NCBI GenBank assembly: GCA_963756495.1
Contig: CAVWNS010000005.1
Location: 186,001 to 250,000, forward strand
Length of the DNA: 64,000 nt
Origin: DATFDN01 sp963756495
GTDB taxonomy: Bacteria; Pseudomonadota; Alphaproteobacteria; Acetobacterales; Acetobacteraceae
Direction: 5' to 3'
The translations under genes and the position numbers were made by a program. Shown in pieces: positions 1 through 8,138 of this stretch; position 1 is the stretch's first letter; each line of letters opens with the position of its first letter. The notes beneath the pieces were generated by a model. It was not told the DNA's origin and ran no database searches. It was given only the letters and a program-made list of their open reading frames with translations.

Positions 1-2055
1 GCAATTTTCCTGGCGCTTGTGCCCGCTCTTGGCCGTTGGGACGTTCAGGACGTCGAGGTTTCGATCGCCGACGGAGAGACGATTGGCAACGCCCTGATTG
101 GAATCGGCGCATTCGAGAATGCCCGGCCCTGGTACGAACGCGCCGTCGCGGCGGCGGGGAAGGGCGACGTCCACGGCCGCGTCGATCACGAAAGCCTCGG
201 TGCCAGCCTGCATGCGGTGGGCGACTGCCTGTCGAGCACGGGGCAGTTCGAGGCCGCCCGGCCCTGGTACGAACGCGCCGTCGCGGCGGCGGGGAAGGGC
301 GACGTCCACGGCCGCGTCGATCACGCAAGCCTCGGCCGCAGCCTGCATCAGGTGGGCGTCTGCCTGTCGAGCACGGGGCAGTTCGAGGCCGCCCGGCCCT
401 GGTACGAACGCGCCGTCGCGGCGGCGGGGAAGGGCGACGTCCACGGCCGCGTCGATCACGCAAGCCTCGGCCGCAGCCTGCATCAGGTGGGCTACTGCCT
501 GTCGAGCACGGGGCAGTTCGAGGCCGCCCGGCCCTGGTACGAACGCGCCGTCGCGGCGGCGGGGAAGGGCGACGTCCACGGCCGCGTCGATCACGCAAGC
601 CTCGGCCGCAGCCTGCATCAGGTGGGCGTCTGCCTGTCGAGCACGGGGCAGTTCGAGGCCGCCCGGCCCTGGTACGAACGCGCCGTCGCGGAGAAGGGGA
701 AGGGCGACGTCCATGGCCGCGTCGATCACGAAAGCCTCGGCCGCAGCCTGCATGAGGTGGGCTACTGCCTGTCGAGCACGGGGCAGTTCGAGGCCGCGCG
801 GCCCTGGTACGAACGCGCTGTCGCGGAGAAGGGGAAGGGCGACGTCCACGGCCGCGTCGATCACGCAAGCCTCGGTGCCAGCCTGCATGCGGTGGGCGAC
901 TGCCTGTCGAGCACGGGGCAGTTCGAGGCCGCCCGGCCCTGGTACGAACGCGCCGTCGCGGCGGCGGGGAAGGGCGACGTCCACGGCCGCGTTGATCACG
1001 CAAGCCTCGGTGCCAGCCTGCATGCGGTGGGCGACTGCCTGTCGAGCACGGGGCAGTTCGAGGCCGCCCGGCCCTGGTACGAACGCGCCGTCGCGGCGGC
1101 GGGGAAGGGCGACGTCCACGGCCGCGTTGATCACGCAAGCCTCGGTGCCAGCCTGCATGCGGTGGGCGTCTGCCTGTCGAGCACGGGGCAGTTCGAGGCC
1201 GCCCGGCCCTGGTACGAACGCGCCGTCGCGGCGGCGGGGAAGGGCGACGTCCACGGCCGCGTTGATCACGCAAGCCTCGGTGCCAGCCTGCATGCGGTGG
1301 GCGTCTGCCTGTCGAGCACGGGGCAGTTCGAGGCCGCGCGGCCCTGGTACGAGCGCGCTGCCACGGAGGCGGGGAAGGGCGACGTCCACGGCCGCGTCGA
1401 TCACGAAAGCCTCGGTGCCAGCCTGCATGAGGTGGGCTACTGCCTGTCGAGCACGGGGCAGTTCGAGGCCGCCCGGCCCTGGTACGAACGCGCCGTCGCG
1501 GCGGCGGGGAAGGGCGACGTCCACGGCCGCGTCGATCACGAAAGCCTCGGTGCCAGCCTGCATGCGGTGGGCTACTGCCTGTCGAGCACGGGGCAGTTCG
1601 AGGCCGCGCGGCCCTGGTACGAGCGCGCTGCCACGGAGGCGGGGAAGGGCGACGTCCACGGCCGCGTCGATCACGAAAGCCTCGGTGCCAGCCTGCATGA
1701 GGTGGGCTACTGCCTGTCGAGCACGGGGCAGTTCGAGGCCGCGCGGCCCTGGTACGAACGCGCTGTCGCGGAGAAGGGGAAGGGCGACGTCCACGGCCGC
1801 GTCGATCACGAAAGCCTCGGCCGCAGCCTGCATCAGGTGGGCGTCTGCCTGTCGAACACGGGGCAGTTCGAGGCCGCCCGGCCCTGGTACGAACGCGCCG
1901 TCGCGGAGAAGGGGAAGGGCGACGTCCACGGCCGCGTCAATGCCGCGAGCCTCGCCATGAGCCTCCGTGCTGGCGCGATCTGCTTGAGGGAACTGGAACA
2001 TCACGACGAGGCAGATGCCTGGGAGGCGCGGGCATCTGAAGTTGACAAGCCGTGA
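1..2055 (+). CDS. TPR array protein, 5' end outside window
   Basis: The reading frame is open from base 1, so the true start is upstream; GTG at 19 is the first start codon in the window but has no convincing ribosome binding site. After about 40 non-repeat residues come 14 copies of a 45-residue unit beginning ARPWYERA and containing GRVDH, SLG, SLH, CLSSTGQFEA. The spacing and the G-x-Y/F-E-x-A pattern fit kinesin-light-chain-like tetratricopeptide repeats, which form helical protein-binding scaffolds. The last unit diverges and the protein ends in a short charged tail. No catalytic domain is visible, but an effector domain (NB-ARC, CHAT, protease) could lie upstream. Repeat units are almost identical at DNA level, so copy number is probably variable. 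Confidence 0.8.
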   Translation, partial: AIFLALVPALGRWDVQDVEVSIADGETIGNALIGIGAFENARPWYERAVAAAGKGDVHGRVDHESLGASLHAVGDCLSSTGQFEAARPWYERAVAAAGKGDVHGRVDHASLGRSLHQVGVCLSSTGQFEAARPWYERAVAAAGKGDVHGRVDHASLGRSLHQVGYCLSSTGQFEAARPWYERAVAAAGKGDVHGRVDHASLGRSLHQVGVCLSSTGQFEAARPWYERAVAEKGKGDVHGRVDHESLGRSLHEVGYCLSSTGQFEAARPWYERAVAEKGKGDVHGRVDHASLGASLHAVGDCLSSTGQFEAARPWYERAVAAAGKGDVHGRVDHASLGASLHAVGDCLSSTGQFEAARPWYERAVAAAGKGDVHGRVDHASLGASLHAVGVCLSSTGQFEAARPWYERAVAAAGKGDVHGRVDHASLGASLHAVGVCLSSTGQFEAARPWYERAATEAGKGDVHGRVDHESLGASLHEVGYCLSSTGQFEAARPWYERAVAAAGKGDVHGRVDHESLGASLHAVGYCLSSTGQFEAARPWYERAATEAGKGDVHGRVDHESLGASLHEVGYCLSSTGQFEAARPWYERAVAEKGKGDVHGRVDHESLGRSLHQVGVCLSNTGQFEAARPWYERAVAEKGKGDVHGRVNAASLAMSLRAGAICLRELEHHDEADAWEARASEVDKP
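121..2010 (+). repeat. 14 x 135-bp in-frame tandem repeat
   Basis: Unit starts lie at 121, 256, 391, 526, 661, 796, 931, 1066, 1201, 1336, 1471, 1606, 1741 and 1876, exactly 135 bp apart. Variation is confined to a few unit positions: 9-12 (VAAA, VAEK or ATEA), 24 (E/A), 28 (A/R), 32 (A/Q/E) and 35 (D/V/Y). Unit 13 has one extra change (SSTG to SNTG) and unit 14 degenerates after GRV. Silent differences such as gccgcccgg/gccgcgcgg travel with the amino-acid variants, which points to recent expansion and shuffling. Confidence 0.95.
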
Positions 2056-2191
2056 AACGCGGCCTCGGCGCGCTTGCGCACATGCCCCCTCGGAGCCACG
2101 GGATTTCGTGCGTTCGCTATCGAGGCAATACGAGAATTCTTGAGATGACGGGATGTATTATGCCAGTCGCCTTAATTCCGCACCTGTTCTT

Positions 2192-2278
2192 CGTCATTCC
2201 CGCGAAGGCGGGAACCCAGGGAGATGGAGCGGAACTCGGTGCGCAAGCCTGCGTGCCCGCCTTCGCGGGCATGATGGC
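2192..2278. repeat. REP-like bipartite inverted repeat, copy 1
   Basis: Two arms in inverted orientation, tcattcccgcgaaggcggga on the left and cccgccttcgcgggcatgat on the right, are separated by about 28 bases. Each arm contains its own small hairpin (cccgc-gaag-gcggg). It lies in the 289-bp gap after the TPR gene. A related element including the spacer is at 21397-21486. When translated it gives the IPAKAGTQ / VPAFAGM peptides often mis-annotated as protein. Confidence 0.8.
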
Positions 2279-2344
2279 ATGGGTGAGGACAAAGGGCGGT
2301 TTCTGTCTAGACGGACTCTGTGAGTGGCCTGATACGGAGGACCC

Positions 2345-2944
2345 ATGGCTGACAGAAAGCCGCTCGTGCTGGGCACAGACGTCTTCCTGAATGGAGACAT
2401 CACGCAGAACCGGTGGGTTGGGGCTCGCTCGGCCCGTGAGCTTGAGCGCAGCCTCGGTTACGGGGCGGGGCGGCTTTCGGCAGGTTGGACGGTGTTGCTG
2501 CTCAAGCAGGTTCTTCAACCGGAGGATTTCAAGTTCAGCGGGCTCACCATCCGGTCTGGTGGACGCCTCGGGTTGCCTGCGGAGTCCCCGGCTGCCGACA
2601 AAGCCCGTCGCCCTGTGCACGACGAGGTGATGGATACGATAGGTGCTGCCGGATACAGGGACCGGCAGCTCAAAGCACTGTCCGAGATTACACAGAAAGA
2701 GGAGACCCGGCTCGTCAAGGTCATTCCCGTGACCCCTCATTCCGACACGCTGAAACCCAGCGAGCAGTACCCGATGGGAGGGGGCGGGTTGCAGTGGACA
2801 CTGATCCGACCCTGCAAGTTCCTGGTGGCGATGACGGTCGATGAAAACGGCATCGCCCGCATCCCAGGCTTCGCGGCTTTCCTCGGGGAATCCGCCAAGT
2901 ACGAAGATCGCGCGAAGCTGGCGAAGTACCTCAACGAGGCCTGA
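2345..2944 (+). CDS. Unrecognised 199-aa protein
   Basis: ATG at 2345 follows a good ribosome binding site (ggagg at 2337-2341). The protein starts MADRKPLVLGTDVFLNG, has no signal peptide or membrane segment, and is mixed alpha/beta in composition. Visible features are a basic/acidic helix with ARELERSLGYG, a Gly-rich segment around residue 140 (PMGGGGLQW) and a Lys/Glu-rich C-terminus. I do not recognise the family. It stands alone between the REP-like element and the GH51 gene. Codon use is like that of its neighbours, and the clean start supports a real gene. Confidence 0.7.
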   Translation: MADRKPLVLGTDVFLNGDITQNRWVGARSARELERSLGYGAGRLSAGWTVLLLKQVLQPEDFKFSGLTIRSGGRLGLPAESPAADKARRPVHDEVMDTIGAAGYRDRQLKALSEITQKEETRLVKVIPVTPHSDTLKPSEQYPMGGGGLQWTLIRPCKFLVAMTVDENGIARIPGFAAFLGESAKYEDRAKLAKYLNEA

Positions 2945-3082
2945 TATCATTTGCCTCCCCGCCAACATCGCGCCGCGACCTGGCGTTGCCAGCCGCGCCG
3001 GAACCAGCCTAGCATCCACGGCAATGCATGCGGTGCCCGCGCGAGCGCCACCTCGCGCCAGGGTGCCGCCGGGGCGGGTGGG

Positions 3083-4627
3083 ATGCGCAAGAGCAGCGTC
3101 AGGCTGGATCGCGGCTTCACGATCGGGCAGACCGATCCGCGCCTGTTCGGGGCTTTCGTCGAGCATCTCGGCCGCTGCGTCTATGGCGGCATCTTCGAAC
3201 CCGGCCATCCGAGTGCCGACGACAAGGGATTCCGCCAGGACGTGATGGCGCTGGTGCGCGAGCTTGCGCCCACGATCATGCGCTATCCGGGCGGCAACTT
3301 CGTCTCCGGCTACAATTGGGAGGACGGCGTGGGGCCGGTCGCTGCGCGGCCGCGGCGGCTCGACTACGCGTGGTTTTCGACCGAACCGAACACCTTCGGC
3401 ACCAACGAATTCATCGACTGGTGCCGCGCGGCCGGGGTCGAGCCGATGCTGGCCGTCAATCTCGGCACGCGTGGTCCGGAGGCGGCGGGGCGCTTCATCG
3501 AATACTGCAACCATCCGTCGGGGACCGCGCTGTCGGACCTCCGCCAGGCCCATGGCTGGCCGGAGCCGCACGGCGTCAAGTTCTGGTGTCTCGGCAACGA
3601 GATGGACGGCCCGTGGCAGACCGGCGCCAAGACGGCCGAGGAATATGGCCGCATCGCCGCCGAGACCGCCAAGGTGATGCGCTGGATCGATCCCACGATC
3701 GAGCTCGCGGCATGCGGATCGTCCGGCCGCACCATGCCGACCTTCGCCGAATGGGAACGCATCGTCCTCGAACACACGTTCGAGCACGTCGAGTGGATCT
3801 CGCTGCACACCTACTTGAATAATTACGCCGGCGACGCACCCGCCTTTCTCGCCAGCCCCGACCTGATGGACAGCTTCATCGAGGAAGTTGTCGCCATCGC
3901 CGATGCCGTCGCCGCGCGTCGCCGCTCGGACAAGCGCATCATGCTGAGCTTCGATGAGTGGAACGTGTGGTACCGCACGCGCCGCCCGCGTGAGGCGCGC
4001 GTGAAGCCGGGCTGGCCGGTGGCGCCGCCCATCCTCGAGGAGGCCTACGACATGGCGGACGCGCTGGCCTTCGGCGGCGCGTGCATCGCGCTGCTCAACC
4101 ATGCCGATCGCGTGCGATGCGCCTGTCTCGCCCAGCTGGTGAACGTGATCGCGCCGATCATGACCGAGACCGGTGGGAAGGCGTGGCGGCAGACGATCTT
4201 CACGCCGTTCGCGCAGATGAGCCGCTTCGGCCGTGGCGACGTGCTGCGCACGATCGTCGCGTCCGACACCTACGCCGCCACCTACAACGATCCGCGCGGC
4301 GCCGCCGACCATCCCATGCACCTGCCGCGCGTGCCGTATCTGAAGCTCGCCGCCGTGGCCGGGGCGGATGGCGGGCTCAGCCTGTTCGCGCTCAATCGCG
4401 ACCTCGCCGAGGAGATGCAGCTCGACGTCGCGCTGGGCGGCTTCTCCGACCTCGCGCTCCGCGAGGCGAGCACGCTGCACCATGCCGATCTTAAGGCCGT
4501 CAACACCGCGGCCGACCCGGATCGCGTCGCGCCAATCCGTCTTGAAGGCGCGCGCGTCGCCCAGGGAGCGCTGCGCGCCGTGCTGGCGCCGGCGTCTTGG
4601 ACCATGATCCGGCTCGCGCCCGGCTGA
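3083..4627 (+). CDS. Alpha-L-arabinofuranosidase, GH51
   Basis: Removes terminal arabinofuranose from arabino-oligosaccharides, probably in the cytoplasm since no signal peptide is seen. About 514 residues, typical for GH51. The N-terminus (FGAFVEHLGRCVYGGIFEPG) and RYPGGNFVSGYNWEDG are family hallmarks. The acid/base is E173 in GNEMDG and the nucleophile E292 in SFDEWNVW; a C-terminal beta-sandwich follows. I chose ATG 3083, just before the conserved start of the fold, rather than upstream in-frame codons. It is first of four co-oriented genes with a carbohydrate ABC importer, so it likely processes the imported sugar. Confidence 0.92.
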   Translation: MRKSSVRLDRGFTIGQTDPRLFGAFVEHLGRCVYGGIFEPGHPSADDKGFRQDVMALVRELAPTIMRYPGGNFVSGYNWEDGVGPVAARPRRLDYAWFSTEPNTFGTNEFIDWCRAAGVEPMLAVNLGTRGPEAAGRFIEYCNHPSGTALSDLRQAHGWPEPHGVKFWCLGNEMDGPWQTGAKTAEEYGRIAAETAKVMRWIDPTIELAACGSSGRTMPTFAEWERIVLEHTFEHVEWISLHTYLNNYAGDAPAFLASPDLMDSFIEEVVAIADAVAARRRSDKRIMLSFDEWNVWYRTRRPREARVKPGWPVAPPILEEAYDMADALAFGGACIALLNHADRVRCACLAQLVNVIAPIMTETGGKAWRQTIFTPFAQMSRFGRGDVLRTIVASDTYAATYNDPRGAADHPMHLPRVPYLKLAAVAGADGGLSLFALNRDLAEEMQLDVALGGFSDLALREASTLHHADLKAVNTAADPDRVAPIRLEGARVAQGALRAVLAPASWTMIRLAPG

Positions 4628-4654
4628 ACAACCCAGAACAGCGAGCAAGAAGAC

Positions 4655-5935
4655 ATGATGGGCAAAAGGGCGTTCATCGCGGCACTGCTGCTCTCGGCGT
4701 GCATCGCGCTCGGGACGGCGGCGCGTGCGCAGCCGGTCACGATCTCCTACTGGAACTTCTTCACCGGCGGCGATGGCGGCCGCATGACCGCGCTGGTGAA
4801 CGACTTCAACAAGAGCCAGGACAAGGTCATGTGGAGGCCGCGACCTCGCATGGGGCGTGCCGTTCTACACCAAGACCCGCGCCGCCGTGCTCGCCGGGCA
4901 ACGGGCCCGACGTGTTTTCCTTCCATCTCTCGAAGATGGCGGATTGGGGCCCGGCGGGGCTGCTGCGCCCGGTCAGCGACCAGGAACTCGCGAGCGTGGG
5001 GCTCAAGGGCGCCGATTTCGCGCAGCACGCGTGGGATCAGGCGCATGTCGGGAACACGCTCTATGCCGTGCCGCTCGATACCCACACGCTGGTGCTCTAC
5101 GTCAACCTCACGCTCGCCAGGAAGGCGGGGCTGGTGGATGCATCCGGCAAGCTCAAGCCGATCACCAGCATGGCCGACTTCGAGGCCGACATGCGCGCGA
5201 TCAAGGCCAAGACCGGCGCCTATGGCGTCGAGTTCGCCGAGCGACTCCACCGCCGCCGACGTGTGGCGCGTGTGGTACTCGTTGGTGCGCCAGCAGGACG
5301 CGCGGGTCATCACCGGACGCGAAGGCCTCGTACGGCGAGGCCGGTCCGACCGCGCTTGCGGCAATGGCGGGCTGGGTCAAGGAAGGGCTGATGATGGGCA
5401 AGCTCGATCCGCCGACGGCGCCGGGCCTGTTCCTGGGCGGCCGCTCCGGTTTCCTGCTCGGCGGCGACTGGAACCGCCCGACGCTGGTCGACGCCGAGGC
5501 CAAGCACCAGCTTCCCTTCGACTACGAGATTCTTCCGCTGCCCAAGTTCTACCAGGCGCAGCGCTCCTGGGCGGACAGCCACAGCTTCGCCATGCCGGGC
5601 AAGGGCAACACGCTCTCGCCGGAGAAGCTCGCGGCGGTGCTGCAATTCATCGCCTATGTGGAGAAACACTCGCTGGAATGGGCGGAGGGCGGGCACATCC
5701 CGGCCTATCTCCCGGTCACGAACTCGGCCGCATACAGCGCACTCAAGCCCAATGTCGAATATCGCCGCGCCGCAGACACGTCGCCTACGATCCTGACGCG
5801 TGGTTCGCCGGGCGTGGCCGGGCCGCTCTACCAGATCGCGGCGCGCGACCTCAATGCCGGGCATGAACGGGCAGATGCCGGTGGACGGCGCGATGGCCGA
5901 CATGACGCGGAGCGATCGGCCAGATCCAGCGCTAG
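4655..5935 (+). pseudogene. Sugar ABC transporter substrate-binding protein, frame-broken
   Basis: Family-1 extracellular solute-binding protein for oligosaccharide uptake. The first codons encode a clean signal peptide (MMGKRAFIAALLL to AARAQ) followed by VTISYWNFFTGGDGGRM. Coding then continues through all three frames: breaks fall near 4830, 4850, 4900 (before NGPDVFSFHLSK), 5245 (after YGVEFAE), 5315 (before KASYGEAGPTAL), 5860 (before GMNGQMPVDGAM) and about 5915, ending at TAG 5933-5935. All domain segments are present in order, so little sequence is lost. Real decay or sequencing indels are both possible; I favour errors because the operon is otherwise complete. Confidence 0.75.
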
Positions 5936-5936
5936 C

Positions 5937-6873
5937 ATGTCCGGCGTCCACGCGCAGGACGTGCCGCCGCATCGCGCAAGCGGCGTGGTTCGACCGCCGC
6001 CGCATGGTGCGCACCGGCTGGTGGCGCGGGGCCGGGCCGTCTGGTTCGTCGGGCCGTTCGCGGTGATATACGTCTGCTTCTTCGCCTATCCGATGGTCCA
6101 TCTCTTCGTGCTCAGCTTCACCCACACGCGCCTGGGCAACCCGACCGGCGCGTTTGTGGGGACCAGCAACTATGCGCGCCTGCTGCATGATCCGGCATTC
6201 TGGGGCGCGCTGGTGCACACGCTGAGCTTCGTCGTGCTGACGGTGATTCCGCTGGTGCTGGTCGGGCTGCTGCTGGCGATGCTGGTGCTGCGCGTCCGGC
6301 CGGCTGCGCGCTGTTCGTGCAGGCGGCGTTCTTCCTGCCGTACATCCTCCCGGTCAGCGTCGTGACGCTGATCTGGGCATGGCTGCTCAACGCCAATTTC
6401 GGCATGATCAACTCATCTGCTCGGGCCGCCAGATCGCCTGGTTCGACGACAGGACGCTGGCGATGCCGACCGTCGCCGCGGTCACGCTCTGGTGGACGGT
6501 CGGCTTCAACATGCTGCTGTTCATGGCCGGGCTACAGACGGTGCCGAAGGAGGTGCGGGAGGCGGCCGAGCTCGACGGCGCCAACCCCTGGCAGGTGTTC
6601 CGTCATGTCACCTGGCCGCTGCTGTGGCCCACCACCTCGCTCGTCCTGCTGCTCCAGGTGATCGCCTCGCTCAAGATCTTCGCCCAGGTCTATCTGCTGA
6701 CCGCGGGCGGTCCGGGCAGCAGCACCCGCGTGCTGCTGGAATACATGTTCGACACCGGCTTCACCAACCTGGAGACCGGCTACGCATCGACGATCGCGGT
6801 CGCCATCTTTCTCGTCATCGCCGGCATCTCGGCGGTGCAGGGGCGCCTGCTCGCCGGGGCGGGGCGGCGGTGA
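5937..6873 (+). pseudogene. Sugar ABC transporter permease (MalF/UgpA type), frame-broken
   Basis: First inner-membrane permease of the arabinan-oligosaccharide importer. Membrane segments such as AVWFVGPFAVIYVCFFAYP, TLSFVVLTVIPLVLVGLLLA and FFLPYILPVSVVTLIWAW are visible, and the EAA loop reads EVREAAELDGANPWQVF. The frame shifts near 6296 (after LLLAMLVLRV) and near 6412 (after LNANFGMIN). The stop at 6871-6873 overlaps the next permease start. The N-terminal 25 residues are uncertain. No piece of the expected fold is missing, so indel errors would restore it. Confidence 0.72.
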
Positions 6874-7700
6874 GCGTGGCCCGACGCGGCGGGTCGCTGG
6901 CCTGGGGCCTGCTCGCGCTGGCTCTCGCGCTCGGCTGGCTCTATCCGCTGCTCTGGGCATTCGACACCTCGCTCAAGCAGGAGTTCCAGACCATCGAGGC
7001 GGTGCCGAGCTGGCTGGCGACGCCGCCGACGCTCGACGCCTACACCCGGGTGCTGACCTCGGGCGGCCTGGTCGGCTGGTATGCCAACAGCCTGGTGGTC
7101 GCGATCCTGGTGACGGCAGCGACGATCGTGCTCGCGGCGCTCGCGGCGTACGGGTTCTCGCAGCTTCGCTTCCGGGGACGCACCCCGCTGTTCTGGCTGT
7201 TCCTGGCCAGCATCATGGTGCCGTTCGAATCGCTGGTGATTCCCCTCTACCAGATGATGAACCGCATCGGGCTGGTGAACACCTATCTCGGCATCATGCT
7301 GCCGCAGCTCACCTCGCCGCTCGCGGTGTTCATCTTCAAGCGCTTCTTCGACCAGATCCCGACCGAGTTCCGCGAGGCCGCCGTGCTCGATGGCGCGCAC
7401 GAAGGGCAGATTCTCCTGCGCGTCTACCTGCCGCTCAGCAGCGGCATCGTCAGCGCGGTCGCGATCGTGGTGTTCATCGCGTCGTGGAACAACTTTCTCT
7501 GGCCGTTCCTGGTGATCACGTCGCCGGGCATGATGACGATCCCGGTCGGGCTGACGCAGGTGCAGTCGGAGTTCGGCATCCACAACGCCGCCAACATGGC
7601 GCTCGCGGTCATGGGCGGTCTGCCGGTCGCGCTGCTCTACCTGCTGTTCCAGCACCGCGTCGCGGAAGGCTTTCTCGCCGCGACGGGTCTGAAAGGGTAG
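6870..7700 (+). CDS. Sugar ABC transporter permease (MalG/UgpE type)
   Basis: Second permease of the importer, 276 residues, intact. GTG at 6870 overlaps the stop of the upstream permease (GTGA), typical of translational coupling. Six membrane segments are apparent (for example SLAWGLLALALALGWLYPLLW at the start). The EAA loop reads EFREAAVLDGAHEGQILLRVYLPL, which docks the ATPase. No ATP-binding subunit follows; CUT1-type importers often share a MalK/MsmK-type ATPase encoded elsewhere. Confidence 0.9.
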   Translation: MSVARRGGSLAWGLLALALALGWLYPLLWAFDTSLKQEFQTIEAVPSWLATPPTLDAYTRVLTSGGLVGWYANSLVVAILVTAATIVLAALAAYGFSQLRFRGRTPLFWLFLASIMVPFESLVIPLYQMMNRIGLVNTYLGIMLPQLTSPLAVFIFKRFFDQIPTEFREAAVLDGAHEGQILLRVYLPLSSGIVSAVAIVVFIASWNNFLWPFLVITSPGMMTIPVGLTQVQSEFGIHNAANMALAVMGGLPVALLYLLFQHRVAEGFLAATGLKG

Positions 7701-7753
7701 GCGGGGCTGAACGGGCAGGCGGGGCGCCGCCCGTCGACGTCGCCCGGCGCCTT

Positions 7754-8128
7754 TCAGCTGCCCCCTTGCACGATGATCTGTCCGCGCATGTGCGGGTGGA
7801 TGCCGCAGGCGTAATCGAACGTGCCGGACTGATCGAACCGATGGGCGAAGCTCTCCTTCGTGTCCATCGGATGCGAGTGCAGGTTCAGCGACTGGCAGTA
7901 GATGCTGTGCGGTATGTCATCCTCGTTCACCCAAGTGACCGTCGCGCCCTTGGCAATCGTCAGCGGCGTGGGCGAGAAGGTGAAGTTGTCGATCGTCACC
8001 ATCGGTTCGGCGGCTCCGGCGCGGCCGGCACGGAGGGCCGGAACGAGGGCCGCGATGGCAGCGCCCCCGGCGAAGCGGCGCAGCAGGACGCGCCGGCCAT
8101 GACTGGCCCGGCCCACCGACTCGGTCAT
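7754..8128 (-). CDS. Periplasmic cupredoxin, amicyanin/pseudoazurin-like
   Basis: Small type-1 blue-copper electron carrier, 124 residues. The N-terminus has a twin-Arg-containing export signal (RRVLLRRFAGG, then a hydrophobic stretch to AGAA). Copper ligands are H74 (DDIPHSI), C108, H111 and M114 (YACGIHPHM), the C-x2-H-x2-M spacing of amicyanin. Residues 78-90 add an extra Cys and two His (YCQSLNLHSH), which could be a second metal site. The start has GGAG 7 bases upstream. It begins 10 bases after the metallophosphoesterase stop and is expected to be co-transcribed with it from the ECF-type promoter at 9097-9124. Confidence 0.9.
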   Translation of the reverse strand: MTESVGRASHGRRVLLRRFAGGAAIAALVPALRAGRAGAAEPMVTIDNFTFSPTPLTIAKGATVTWVNEDDIPHSIYCQSLNLHSHPMDTKESFAHRFDQSGTFDYACGIHPHMRGQIIVQGGS

Positions 8129-8138
8129 GGCGCTCTCC

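Noticed and set aside
98..1960. A 620-codon open frame overlapping the TPR array in another frame
   Set aside because: The 135-bp period is a multiple of three and the repeat lacks stops in that frame, so openness is automatic. The product is a low-complexity Arg/Ala/Ser sequence, while the TPR frame gives a recognisable fold.
121..2010. CRISPR-like regular array
   Set aside because: There are no unique spacers; the entire 135-bp unit repeats and is in frame with a TPR protein.
2052..2390. 112-codon frame containing IPAKAGTQ and VPAFAGM
   Set aside because: These peptides are translations of the REP-like element at 2192-2278; the frame has no coding character outside it.
2117..4648. 843-codon frame on the minus strand
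   Set aside because: It lies antisense to the GH51 gene, whose motifs are clear, and encodes an Arg/Gly/His-rich product typical of antisense frames in high-GC DNA.
4830..5935. Programmed frameshifting in the sugar-binding protein
   Set aside because: Seven or so shifts in different directions without slippery-site or pseudoknot features cannot be programmed; errors or decay explain them.
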